NCBI GenBank assembly: GCA_028583605.1 | Contig: CM053331.1 | Coordinates: 35,444,283 to 35,508,282, forward strand | From: Dastarcus helophoroides | Lineage: Eukaryota; Arthropoda; Insecta; Coleoptera; Bothrideridae | Reading direction: 5' to 3' | DNA length: 64,000 nt | In this document: in pieces, positions 1 to 12,600 of the stretch | Layout of the letters: every line of letters starts with the position of its first letter | Numbering within the stretch: position 1 is the first letter of the stretch | The notes under the pieces: model-generated | Seen by the model: only the letters and a program-made list of their open reading frames with translations | Told to the model about the DNA's origin: nothing | The model's database searches: none | Translations under genes and position numbers: made by a program

Positions 1-135
1 CGATTTTTCAAACATCGTTTATAATCCGAACGATGTATCGATATTTTTTATGCTTTCCCAACGATGTTAAAACATCGATATTTACAAGCGATACATCGAT
101 GTTTTTAAAATATCGAACTATCGTTTGCATCCCTA
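1..135. mobile_element. Terminal part of a hAT-like non-autonomous element (continues to the left of the window)
   Basis: The stretch is packed with CGATGTTT/AAACATCG words in both orientations and ends in CATCCCTA at 128-135. Read on the minus strand it starts TAGGGATG, the same eight bases that start the complete hAT element at 5397. The other end lies outside the window, so no target-site duplication can be tested. Confidence 0.45.
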
Positions 136-2690
136 GCCGAGGCAGACAGCTATTATTAGATCGAAAGGTTACAATTCCTTGAGCTTTTAGGTGTAATTTT
201 TGATCATATCTCATAACACCATAACAGTAATTTTTGCAAAGTAATTGGCCTGATGGCGACTACCTGTAGGAGAAAGTCTGATTTTATCATTTAATTAACA
301 CTAGTTAAAAATTTATTGACTTATCACATAATTATTTAAGGATAATCACGTTGCATAATATTAAAAGCCCACGTACCCAGGCAGATTCAAATGAAAACCT
401 TGTTGTTACACAAAATATATCAAAAACATTATGTATATTAGTAAGGATTGACACAAACTTTAAGGTTATGAAACGCATTAATATCATTTTTATCCTAACT
501 TCGGAATTTTACTTCACCCCCATTTTACCCTCTTTAGAATTTCCAAAAATTCTTTAATATTGCTTTCGTACGCCATCTACAATATAAATTTCGTGTTATT
601 GACAGATATTTACAAAAACCACCTAAGATGCGGCTAATCTGGGACAAAATTGCAATTTCGGGAATGTTGTCTGAACTATACCGAATTTATTCCAGACTAG
701 CTGCCCCCATGACTTTCCAATAACGTCATATTTCAAAATAAATTTCTCATTTGATTTTAACAGAATAATAATAAAATAAATATAAATAAAAAAATATATT
801 CAAAGCTTGGTATTCTCGTGTCTGATAGAATTATAGGTGGCGTCAAATATTATATCAACCACACACATTATACAGTATCTTCAAAATAGTAAGGATTGGT
901 TTCTCTTTTATATGTTCTATTATAACTTGAAACAAAATTATTGAGCTGACTTCTTTGTAGTGAAAGGTTGAGTTTTACTGCAAAAAAAATAGCTTAGAAG
1001 GTACCCCTAAAAATACTCTACATTTTAGTAAAAGTCTCATTAAAATCAATTTAGCAGTTTCCGAGATTAGCCCGGACAAAACCTTGGACGACAGGCAGAC
1101 ATACTCCAATTTTATTAATATAAAGTTGTCACCCAGTAAACTAACTAAATAACTGATAACTAAACTAACTAATGTAGACACCCAACTACACTTTCTTGTT
1201 AGCGTGGTATAATTCTCGCTGTTTTAACTAAGTTATTTACTGGATAATGAACACGTCGCATTATAGATGCAAATTTTTCTGTTGGAATTTTGATGAATTT
1301 CCGCGTTTATTAAGAGCACGTCAAGTTGGAAAACCTCTAGCTGCAACCGTTTATTTTCTACATTCCGATGGTCGACGACGACGAAGATACTTCAGGTTAT
1401 TAATTCGCGCCTTTCAACCGTTTTTACAAACATTCCGACACAACAAAAGAAACTTTAAGCTAACAATAGGGTGGTAACAAAGTAAAACATATCCCACTAA
1501 TTTATACTTCATTAACAGCGATAAATCTTCCCGAGTATTTGAAGACATTTTGTTTACGTTCTACTTAATGATCTGCTTTTTTAAATTTTACGGAATATTA
1601 ATAGACATTCTCGTCTAAGAACAGGTTTGTTTTAAATATAATATTTTCTCTCGTTATGGGTATAAAAAGGAATGTATGAATGCTATGTAACTGTTTAGGA
1701 AGATAAAAAACGGCGTTATTTCAGTCGAATACGCTAATTATATTTTATAAATTGGTGTATCAAAAAAGATTCCGAGGAAATTTATTTCTCTATGTTATTA
1801 AATTTAAATTTTGTTTATAGAATTCAGGAAATTACACACTATCAGTAAAAAAACTGTTATGTAATAAAGAGGTTCTGTTCCTTGATTGGGTGAGGCATTT
1901 TGCATATTAAAACATCACTTCAGGCCATCAGAATTTTCAGTTCGATTCTTATAATTTTCTGGAATTCACAACTTTGATTTTTTAACTTTAACTGTAATGG
2001 AGAATCTAGAGTATTGCTAATGCGTATTTTAAAGCAAATAACTGTACTTCAACGGTGTTTATCTCCGTGTAAGGATTTCTTAAATACAATAATATATAAA
2101 TCTAATTTAAACCGCACTTATTAACTTTCTCCTAATTATAGCAGCCTTAAACTCGCAAGAAAGTTTTCTTGGTGTTTTGAACATATTTTTAAATTTATTC
2201 GGAATTAAATCATTGAAGATTCTCGAAGAAAGTTATACTGAACGTTTCTTACGATTCCTTAATCATTCCAACTGAATTTCTTCACGGTAGCATTTCACTC
2301 TTAAGTTTTTTTGTCTTTTATTTCATTTAAACTAATTTTGTTTAAAATTTTAACTCGAAATTGCAACAAACACATCTAAATTATGCTATGATGGTTATAC
2401 AAGGTGATTCCCATGTGGATACGACCCTCACGGCTTCTGTTATTGTATCCACGAGGACAGTCAATGCTAAAAATCGAATGGTGGTGGCAGTCTCGCGTTT
2501 ACGTCTCGTTTACGCAGGGGAGATCTAACGTTATAAAAACATTTTGCTACGAATGCCGGTGAACTGTCTTAAAGCACAAATCAAAAAATCAATATTTCCA
2601 GTCTCAAGTTTTGAAAGCGTCATAATATCACGTTTTAAGTCAGAATTTCAAGTTAATGTAACATGTCACGTAATTTATCATCCCATTTAC
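136..2690. other. AT-rich intergenic DNA, no supported gene
   Basis: Only short open frames are present. The 76-codon frame at 1247-1477 has an Arg-rich centre but no recognisable domain, and I see no splice-consistent continuation. A less AT-rich patch at about 2400-2530 could be part of a conserved or transcribed segment, but nothing in it is recognisable. Confidence 0.5.
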
Positions 2691-5386
2691 TATTCCTGTT
2701 TCTCGCTGTTTTCTTTTTCCTCTTTCTCTTCCTCTTCCTCTTCCTTTTCTTCTTTCTCTTCCTCTGCCTCTTTCTCTTCCTCTTCCTCTTCCTCTTCCTC
2801 TTCCTCTTCCTCTTCCTCTTCCTCTTCCTCTTCCTCTTCCTTTTCCTCTTCCTCTTCCTCTTCCTCTTCCTCTTCCTCTTCCTCTTCCCCTTCCTCTTCC
2901 TTTTTCTCTTCCTTTTCCTCTACTTCTTCCTCTTTTTCCTCCTCTTTCTTTTCCCCTTCCTCTTCCTCTTTGTTTCCTCTTCCTGTTCTTCTTGCTCTTC
3001 CTCTTCCTCGTACTCTTCTTCTTCCTCTCCCTCTTCCTTCTCTTTTACTTCTTTTTCTTCCTCTTTCTCTCCCTCTTCTACTTCCTCTTCCTCTTTGTTT
3101 CCTCTACTTCCTCTTCCTCTTTGTTTCCTCTACTTCTTTTTCTTCTTCTTCTTTCTCTTCCTCTTCCTCTGCTATTTTCTCTTCTTCTTTGCTTCCTCTT
3201 CTTCATCCTCTTCCTGTTCTTCTTGCTCTTCTTCTTCCTCTTCGTTTCCCTCTTCCTTTTTCCCTTTCTCTTTCTCGTCCCCTTCCTTTTTCTCTTTCTC
3301 TTCCTCTTCCTCTTCCTTTTCCTCTTCCTGTTCCTTTTTTCGTTTCTCTTTCTCTTCCTCTTCCTTTTTCTCTTTATTTTCCTCTTTCTCTTCCTTTTTC
3401 TCTTCCTCTTCCTTTTCCCCTACTTCTTCCTCTTCCCCTTCCTCTTCCTTTTCCTCTTTCTCTTCCTCTTACTTTTTTCCCTGTCTTCTTCCTCTTCCTC
3501 TTCTTATTCTTCCTCTTCTTCTTACTCGTACTCTTCTTCTTCCTCTTTCTCTTTTTTCCTCTTCCTTGTCCTCTTCCTCTCCTTCTTTTTATTCTTCCTC
3601 TTCTTCTTACTCGTACTGCTCTTCTTTCTCTTTCTCTTCCTCTTCTTTTTCCTCTTCCTTGTCCTCTTCCTCATCTTATTCTTCCTCTTCCTCTTACTCG
3701 TACCCTTCCTCTTCCTCTTTCTCTTCCTCTTCCCCTTCCTCTTCCTCTTCCTCTTCCTCTTCCTCTTTCTCTTTCTCTTTCTCTTTCTCTTTCCTCTTTC
3801 TCTTTCTCTTTCTCTTTCTCTTTCTCTTTCTCTTTCTCTTTCTCTTTCTCTTTCTCTTCCTCTTCCTCTTCCTCTTCCTCTTCCTCTTCCTCTTTCTCTT
3901 CTACTTCCTTTTTCTCTTTGTTTCCTCTTCCTTATCCTCGTCCTGTTTTTCTTGCTCTTTCTCTTCCTCGTACTCTTCTTCTTCCTCTTCCTTTTCCTTT
4001 TCTTCTTTTTCTTCCTCTTTCTCTTTCTCTTTCTATTCCTCTTCTTATTCCTCTTCCTCTTCTTCTTTCTCTTCCTCTTCCTCTTCCTGTTCTTCTTGCT
4101 CTTTCTCTTCCTCGTACTCTTCTTCTTCCTCTTCCTCTTCCTCTTCCTCTTCCTCTTCCTCATCCTCTTCCCCTTCCTCTTCTTCTTTCTCTTTCTCTTC
4201 CTCTTTTTCTTTCTCTTCCTCTTCGTCTTTCTTTTCCTTTTTCTCTATCTCTTCCTCTTACTTTTTTCCCTGTCTTCTTCCTTTTCCTCTTCTTATTCTT
4301 CCTCTTTCTCTTCTTCTTACTCGTACTCTACTTTCTCTTTCTCTTTTTTTTCCTCTTCCTTGTCCTCTTCCTCTTCTTTTTCTTCTTATTCTTCCTCTTC
4401 CTCTTCTTCTTACTCGTACTGTTCTTCTTCCTCTTTCTCTTTCTCTTCTTTTTCCTCTTTCTTGTCCTCTTCCTCTTCTTATTCTTCCCCTTCCGCCTAC
4501 TCGTACTCTACTTCTTCCTCTTCTTCTTCCTCTTCCTCTTCCTTTTCCTCTTCTTCTTTCTCTTCCTCTTCCTCTTCTACTTCTTCTTCCTCTTTGTTTC
4601 CTCTTCTTTATCCTTGTTCTGTTTTTCTTGCTCTTTCTCTTCCTCGTACTCTTCTTCTTCCTCTTCCTTTTCCTTTTCTTCTTTTTCTTCCCCTTTCTCT
4701 TTCTCTTCCTCTTCCTCTTCCTCTTCCTCTTCCTCTTTCTCTTTCTCTTTCTCTTTCTCTTCCTCTTTCTCTTCCTCTTCCTGTTCTTCTTGCTCTTTCT
4801 CTTCCTCGTACTCTTCTTCTTTCTCTTCCTCTTCCTCTTCCTATTTCTCTTCCTCTTCCTCTTACTCGAACTCTTTTTCTTTCTCTTTCTCTTTCTCTTT
4901 CTTTTTCATTTCCTTATCCTCTTCCTCTTCTTATTCTTCCTCTTCCTCTTCCTCTTCCTCTTCCTCTTCCTCTTCCTCTTCCTCTTCCTCTTCCTCTTCC
5001 TCTTCCTCTTCCTCTTCCTCTTCCTCTTCCTCTTCCTCTTCCTCTTCCTCTTCCTCTTCCTCTTCCTCTTCCTCTTCCTCTTCCTCTTCCTCTTCCTCTT
5101 CCTCTTCCTTTTCCTCTCCCCTTTTCTCTTCCTCTTTCTCTTTCTTTTCCTCTACCCCTTCCCCTTCCTCTTTCTCTTCCTCTTCCTCTTCCTCTTCCTC
5201 TTCCCCTTCCTCTTATTCTTCCTCCTCCTCTTTCTCTTTCTCTTCCTTTGCCTCTTTCTCTATCTGTTCCGCTTCTTCTTCCTCTTTATCATCCTCTGAC
5301 TCTCTTCCCTCTCTTTTTTTCTCACTTCACCTCTTTCTTTCTGTCTTTCGCTCCGTAGTTTTTCTCTCCGTATTTCTTTCTCATTT
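2691..5386. repeat. 2.7-kb polypyrimidine tract, (CTTCCT)n/(CTTTCT)n
   Basis: Almost every base is C or T on the + strand. Runs of CTTCCT alternate with CTTTCT runs, for example 3763-3855. Interruptions such as CTCGTACT and TGTTCTTCTTGCTC recur many times between about 3000 and 4820, a sign of segmental duplication inside the tract. All three forward frames stay open for 800-950 codons of Ser/Phe/Leu/Pro purely because TAA, TAG and TGA cannot form without purines. It is not a coding region. Confidence 0.95.
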
Positions 5387-5396
5387 TCTTACCGTA

Positions 5397-7181
5397 TAGG
5401 GATGTAACTAATGTTGGTTTTCCCACATTCGAGAAAGCGAATGCGAATATTTATTTCCAACATTCGCGAATGCAAATGCAAATGTTGGTTTTTTGGATAA
5501 TCAGTCCAACTTTATTAAAAAAAAAATTTTGAGAAAAAGTCCAATTTTGGATACAAAGTTAAATTTTAATTAGAAATTATCTCAATTATAAGACATTTAG
5601 TTGAAACTTTGAGAATATGACGAATTTTGAGAAACAAGTTGAAATTTCCGGACAGTCAATATTTCGAGAAAAAGGCGCAAATTTTTAAAAAATATTCCAA
5701 ATTACCAATACAGTGCCAAGTAAAATTTTGAATATATAAAATCGCAATTTAGAAGAAGATAAATTATAATTAAAAAAACAGTTTTGGGATAGTCGGAATT
5801 TTGAAGAAATCAAAATTAAAATAAAAACCTGAAACTTTGGAAAAACTTGAAAAAATATCGAAATTTAGAGAAAAAGGCCATTTTTGAGGTGAAAATCTAA
5901 AATTTAAACAAATTTTGAAAAAAAAAAAACGAAAGTTCGACATTTTGGGAACAAAATCGAAATTTTGCGAAAAAATCAAAATTTAGTAAAAATTCAAAAT
6001 TTTGCAGAGAGTCAAACTTTGTCAAAATTTCGAAAAAATGGGGCGATTTTTTTGGAAAATATCAGAAAAAATTCGAAATTTTAAAAAACAAACTGGGTCG
6101 AAGAAATGTTAAATAAAATTAATAAACATAATATTTCCTGTCAATAAGAGTTCACCATGAAGTTTAAAAAACAAGTCGCAATTTCTAGACTGAATTTTTT
6201 AACTATTGTCTTAATGACGGATAAGCTTCTCCATCCCACTGTGACGTCATAAAGTATCCAATTTTGAGATAAAAGTCCAAATTTTGCGGCACAAGCAAAA
6301 ATTTGAATTTTTTTGAATTTTTGCCTTTTTACAAAATTTGTAACTTTCAAAAGATATTTTTCAAAATTTACAGAATAATATTATTCTTAAAATGTTTACA
6401 TTTTTATCAAAAGACCCAATTTCGATAAAAAGGTGAAATCTGATAAAGAAGTCGAAATTTACGGAAAGTCGAATTAAAAAAAAATAGCAATTTTCAGAAA
6501 AAGTCGAATTTTGTTAAATGACGAAATTTTAAAAATAAAAACGACGAATTTTAAGTTAAAAATTCAAAATTTTGAGAAGGTCAAAATCTAATAAAAGAAG
6601 TCGAAAATTAGAATTTTGAAATTTTACAAGAGAAAGAGAAATTTTGTAAAAAAACAGATTTTGTGGAAACAGTCACAAAATTCGAAAAAATGTCAAAATT
6701 TCATAGGAAAAACTAATTCTGAGGAACTAATGGAAATTTCTAGAAGTTTCCCGTAATTTATTTATTTATTTACCAAAAAAATACAGAAAATACTCTGTCT
6801 ACAGAGGTACACAAGGTTACCTGTACGTAGTGCTGGTTTCTCTTAATCTAGACTTACTAAATCTAAAACTTATATATTACTTAATTTGAATTAATATAAT
6901 TTGCCAAAATTAATGTCATTCCCGTAATTGAGAATACAAATTTTTGGTTGGCGGAGAGAGAGGGGAAAGCCTGCCCTATTGTAGCTATCTAGTAGGAAAA
7001 AACAAGGAAATTAACAATACTTTTTAATAGATAGGGATAAGGGTCCTTGGATGCCAGGTTAAAAAACTCTGCCCTAACAATTGCATTGTTATTTCATAAA
7101 TAATCTCCCGTTTTATTGCCCATACATTCGCATAATTTTTTGCGAATGCGAATGCGAATGCGAATATTCGTTAGATCACTA
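5397..7181. mobile_element. hAT-type non-autonomous DNA transposon 1 (1785 bp)
   Basis: The element begins TAGGGATGTAAC and ends GTTAGATCACTA; the ends are inverted repeats matching at 10 of 12 positions. It is flanked by an exact 8-bp duplication, TTACCGTA, at 5389-5396 and 7182-7189, the hallmark of hAT insertion. GCGAAT hexamer runs lie just inside both ends (5430-5490, 7125-7170). The interior is A-rich degenerate repeat with no transposase frame. Confidence 0.88.
6750..7080. mobile_element. Possible non-LTR retrotransposon tail nested in hAT element 1
   Basis: An ATTTATTTATTTA run at about 6758-6773 borders a stretch with more balanced base composition than the A-rich filler around it. 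A short AAATAA-type tail next to a unique segment is typical of LINE 3' ends read on the minus strand. No reverse-transcriptase frame is present, so the class is a guess. Confidence 0.25.
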
Positions 7182-7189
7182 TTACCGTA

Positions 7190-8457
7190 CTGCCCGCGAT
7201 GTCTTCAATTAACATCTCTATTGAGACTTTTAAAATTCGACTAAATTAAAAATTTTCAGAATGTTTCATGAATTTTATCTTTCTCGAAATTTATCTGTTT
7301 TTCAAAATTTCGAGTTTTATAACTCGTGGTTAATTCGTAGCATAAAGTTTGCGATTTTTAATGTTTCTTTGAGTTCCGGGTTCGAAGCTTTTGTTTTTCG
7401 CGAGGAAGCATTACCTAGAAAGATTCAAGCTTGAACTGCCTTCTCTTTATCCGTTAATAAAATGACGAATAACTATGTTATAATGAGTGGATAAAAGGTG
7501 TTTACACGCGAATAAAAGTATAATTTAACAGTACCAATTCAAATATTTTAAATGGAATTCATAGACATTGTCCCGTTACATTAAATTGACCCATCTGCCC
7601 ACTGTAAGTCTTTGAACATTGATTAAATTGTTTGTTACATCTAGTATCATTCATCATCGACAATGTGTCTAGAAGATGAAATATTTGCTGCTATTTATGT
7701 TTATATTGCCTGTCACTGTTATAAACCTGAACTGTATATGAATCTTGATTCTTGAAGATGGCATTTATGAATAATTTAGCTTCTAGCGAACCAATTTAGT
7801 ATAAGGTGCGCTAATCGCTTAGACGAGTGCTCATACTGAATATTACCACCAGAAATTGATTAGGATTTGACCAATCTCTAAATTATTAAGACATCGTTTT
7901 CTTACAAAAATGAATGTTTAGAGGTTAAGGGGTAAAACGTAGAGTAAATATTCAAATTCAAAGTAACAATTCAAAATTCAAAGGAACATAACATTAAAAC
8001 GAGGGAAAATGCTGCTGATAAGTTATTATCCAATTGGAATCTTGACCTAGCTCATTATATAACCAAAATTTATTTTGAGTTCTATTTTGCGGCAATCTAA
8101 AACAGATTGCCATTCCTTAATAGAAGGTACTGAAATTTAGGATTGTGAAAGGAGTGACCGGCGAAGAAAAAGCCAATAAAACTTCGCAAATAAATTACAG
8201 AGAATATTCTATTTAGTTAGTTATTTCTGAGAAAATCCATAACTCATTTATTCTGTTTACTACTCTGGTGAGATAATGAGCCTTGCATAAACAAATACAT
8301 ACAAGTTTATTACGATGCAATTGAAATCTAATTTTATTAGAATCTAATAAAAACTAGATTACAATTGCAAAGATCACGTAGATGAAGCAAAGCTTGTATC
8401 ACGGGTTGCATCGCAACATCCATTGATACAGATCCTCGGCGTGACTTTACTTTCATC
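7190..8457. other. Intergenic DNA, nothing recognised
   Basis: AT-rich sequence with no open frame above 60 codons and no tandem structure that I can see. Confidence 0.5.
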
Positions 8458-8650
8458 TAGTTCGACCAATTAAATGTTCTGTGATTGGATACTTCTACGA
8501 CTGACTAGCAGCTTTAAGTTGGATAACCACCGTACCATACTGATGAGGCCAAGGAAGGCCGAAAACTAGTCTATGGTTGTACATATTTTCTATTTTAAGC
8601 ACGTTTAATTGTTTAACTACAGAACATTCAATTGGTCATTTGTCGAACTA
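8458..8650 (+). mobile_element. Inverted-repeat unit enclosing a hammerhead ribozyme (family C)
   Basis: The left arm, 8458-8482 (TAGTTCGACCAATT...), is repeated in inverted orientation at 8619-8650 with a 7-bp insertion. Arms flanking a hammerhead core fit a Penelope-like-element terminal repeat or retrozyme. I did not find its outer borders or a target-site duplication. Confidence 0.5.
8534..8577 (+). ncRNA. Hammerhead ribozyme (family C)
   Basis: Stem I strands are ACCATA (8534-8539) and TATGGT (8572-8577), with 6 of 6 pairs. The core CTGATGA (8540-8546) matches CUGANGA. Stem II is GGCC, loop AAGGAA, GGCC (8547-8560). GAAA follows at 8561-8564. The next bases ACTAGT (8565-8570) form a palindrome, so stem III would form between two copies. 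The predicted cleavage site is after GTC at 8571. One A more than canonical lies between GAAA and the palindrome, so activity is uncertain. Confidence 0.72.
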
Positions 8651-8867
8651 CTCTGGTAACATTTACATTGTTAAATACTCTGGTACGTCCTTTGGGCACT
8701 CTTTCATTCTTCAGAAACTTAAAGGCTGATATCTAAGGCCTAAGGCGATATGTGGAACTGTGGAACTTGATATGCAGTAAAAAATGTTGCCAACCATAGA
8801 CCCTAGTGCCAACCATCAAACGATGTTTTGGTAACGACTTCTGTAATCAGTCTACATTTTATATACA

Positions 8868-8961
8868 ATTAACTTTGCCAACAAAGTTTAATTGAACACG
8901 TTATTTTCATTTTATATACGTTTATGTACGAATTAACTTTGCAACAAAGTTTAATTGAAGA
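8868..8961. repeat. Duplicated 29-30-bp palindrome
   Basis: AATTAACTTTG, a short spacer, then CAAAGTTTAATT occurs at about 8868-8898 and again at about 8932-8961. Each copy is a near-perfect inverted repeat. Confidence 0.6.
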
Positions 8962-9689
8962 TTTTATTTTCAGTTCTATCGCTTTCGATGCGAGTACCGC
9001 TATAATACGCTCATTTTCTTGCTTCCAGGAACAGCTTAGTGCGCTTACATAAATCGTAAGCTTGCTCTACAGCACGTAGCGGATATTCTTTAATTGAAAA
9101 AAATATCTTCTCGGAGATTTGCATGTATTGGATTACAGCGAAGCAATATATCTTTGAAGTTGGATTATAATTGCCTGTTAAACACGACGATGTAATGCTG
9201 TTTACTTCCTACCACTAAAAACGACTCCATTGACGATCATTACGTTTTTCTGAAACTAGATCCAGCAGCAAAAAGAGTTACAGTCGATTAAGCATCGCCG
9301 CAGCTTAGAAAGAACGAGTGAACGGTTAACTAGCGATAATTATCAGAAGATCAAGAAGTTTTACGCAAACATAATTCTCCCAGAACCGTCATTCTCCCAA
9401 AACCATCATATTGAGTTTTAGGACTTAAACCATTCTAAAACTCCACTTTTCATTAATCCCCGGTGACGTGCCGAGGAAATTTCCTGTCAGGAGTACATGA
9501 AGTAAACTAATCCGTGTTTCAGCTGTACTCTAATAAAGATTTTGTCATTTATCAACCGTTTAAAAGTCTTCAAATTGACGCTGATACTTGGAAAGTATTT
9601 AGAATTACTGCCAGCTTCAATAGCTTGTGTATCACGTACGGATCATGTGCGGATCACGTTAAAAAACTACTGATTAATATAAAGGCAAC
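8962..9689. other. Intergenic DNA before satellite array 1
   Basis: No gene is recognised. The short frame at 9514-9768 runs into the satellite and has no domain. Confidence 0.45.
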
Positions 9690-12600
9690 ATTGAAGTGGA
9701 AAAAGAAAATATTTTTGATGAACTTTCGTTTTTCATTGAAATTTTGGCCACCAAATGATTTTTTGTAACCACCAAATGATTATTAAGCAGTACTGCTTGG
9801 AAAAATGTATCATATGAAGTCAAAATTGTGGTGGAAAAAGAAACCAAAACTGATAAACTTTCGTTTTGCATTGAAATTTTGACCACCAAATGATTTTTTG
9901 TAACCACCAAATGATTATTAAGCAGTACTACTTGGAAATAGGTATCATATGAAGACAAGATTGTAGCGGAAAAATAAAATATTACTGATGAACTTTCGTT
10001 TTTCATTGAAATTTTGAGCACCAAATGATTTTTTTTTAACCACCAAATGATTATTAAGCAGTGCTGCTTGGAAAAATGTATCATATGAAGACAAAATTGT
10101 AGTGGAAAAAGAAAATATTACTGATTAACTTACGTTTTTCAGTAAAATTTTAACCACCAAATGATTTTTTTTAACCACCAAATGGTTATTAAGCAGTACC
10201 GCCTGAAAAAATGTATCACATGAAGACAAGATTGTAGCGGAAAAATAAAATATTACTGATGAACTTTCGTTTTTCATTGAAATTTTGAGCACCAAATGAT
10301 TTTTTTTTAACCACCAAATGATTATTAAGCAGAACTGTTTAGAAAAAATTTTTCAAATGAAGACAAGATTGTAGTGGAAAAATAAAATATTACTGATGAA
10401 CTTTCGTTTTTCATTGAAATTTTGACCACCAAATGATTTTTTTTAACCACCAAATGATTATTAAACAGTACCGCTTGGAAATATGTATCATATGAAGACA
10501 AAATTGTGATAGAAAAGGAAAATATTACTGATTAACTTTCGTTTTTCATTAAAATATTTTGAAAACCAAATGATTTTTTTAACCACCAAATGATTATTAA
10601 CCAGTACCGCTTAAAAAAATGTATCACATGAAGACAATATTATAGTGGAAAAATAAACTATTACTGATGAACTTTTGTTTTTTATAAAAACTTTGGCAAC
10701 CAAATAATTATTAAGCAGTACAGTTTCGGAAAATGTACCTATGAAGTCAAGGTTTCAGTGGAAAAAGGAAATATTACTGATGAACTGTTGTTTTTCATTG
10801 AAATGTTAAACACCAAATGATTTTTTTTAACCACCAAATGATTATTAACCAGTACCGCATAAAAAAATGTACCATATGAAGACACAATTGTGATGGAAAA
10901 AGGAAATATTACTGATGAACTGTTGTTTTTCATTGAAATGTTAAACACCAAATGATTTTTTTTAACCACCAAATGATTATTAACCAGTACCGCTTAAAAA
11001 AATGTATCACATGAAGACAATATTATAGTGGAAAAATAAACTATTACAAATGAACTTTCGTTTTTTATAAAAACTTTGGCAACCAAATAATTATTAAGCA
11101 GTATAGTTTCGGAAAATGTACCTATGAAGACAAGATTTCAGTAGAAAAAGAAAATATTACTGATGAACTTTTGTTTTTCATTAAAATTTTGACCACCAAC
11201 TGATTATTTTTAACCACCAAATGATTATTAAACAGTATCGCTTGTAAAAATGTATCATATGAAGACAAAATTGTAATGAAAAAAGAAAATATTACTGATG
11301 AATTTTTGTATTTCATTGAAATTTTGAACACCAAATGATTTTTTTTAACCACCAAATGATTATTAACCAGTACCGCTTGGAAAAATGTATCATATGAAGA
11401 CAATATTGTAGTGGAAAAATAAACTATTACTGATGAATTTTCGTTTTCCATAAAAACTTTGGCAACCAAAAAATTATTAAGCAGTACAGTTTCGGAAAAT
11501 GTACCTATGAAGACAAGATTTTAGTGGAAAAAAAAATATTACTGATGGACTTTCATTTTTCATTAAAATTTTGACCACCAGATGATTTTTTGTAACTAGC
11601 AAATGGTTATTAACTGGTACAGCTTAGAGAAACGTATCATATAAAGACAGGATTGTAGTGGAAAAAAAAGTATTACTAATGAACTTTCGGTTTTCATTAA
11701 AATTTTGACCACCAAATGATTTTTATTGACCACCAAATGATTATTAAACAGTAAGTTTTGACCACGAAATGTATCATTTGAAGACCAGATTGTAGTGGAA
11801 AAAGAAAATATTACTGATGAACTTTCGTTTTTCATTAAAATTTTGACCACCAAATGATTTTTTGTAACCACCAAATAATTATTATCTGGTACAGCTCAGA
11901 GAAACGTATCATATGAAGACGGTATTGTAGTGGAAAAAGAAAATATTACTGATAAATTTTTGTTTTTCATTGAAATTTTGACCACCAAATGATTTTTGTA
12001 ACCATCAAATGATTATTAACTGGTACATCTTAGAGAAACGTATCATATGAAGACAGGATTGCAGTGGAAAAAAAAAACTATTACTGATGAACTTTTGTTT
12101 TTTATTGAAATTTTGACCACCAAATGATTTTTTGTAACCACCAAATGATTATTAACTGGTACATCTTAGAGAAACGTATCATATGAAGACAGGATTGCAG
12201 TGGAAAAAGAAAATATTACCGATAAACTTTTGTTTTTTAGTGAAATTTTGACCACCAAATGGTTATTAAGCAGTACAGTTTCGGAAAATATACCTATGAA
12301 GACAAGATTTTAGTGGAAAAAGAAAATATTACTGATGGACTTTCTTTTTTCATTAAAATTTTGACCACCAAATGATTTTTTGTAACTACCAAATGGTTAT
12401 TAACTGGTACAGCTTAGAGAAACGTATCATATAAAGACAGGATTGTAGTGGAAAAAGAAAGTATTACTAATGAACTTTCGGTTTTCATTAAAATTTTGAC
12501 CACCAAATGATTTTTTGTAACCACCAAATGATTATTATCTGGTACAGCTCAGAGAAACGTATTATATGAAGACGGTATTGTAGTGGAAAAAGAAAATATT

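Noticed and set aside
1247..1477. 76-codon Arg-rich frame as a small gene
   Set aside because: No recognisable domain, no poly(A) signal in place and no continuation across plausible splice sites.
2544..5399. Open frames of 788-951 codons rich in Ser/Phe/Leu/Pro
   Set aside because: The DNA is pyrimidine-only hexamer repeat, where stop codons cannot form on this strand; all three frames are open at once.
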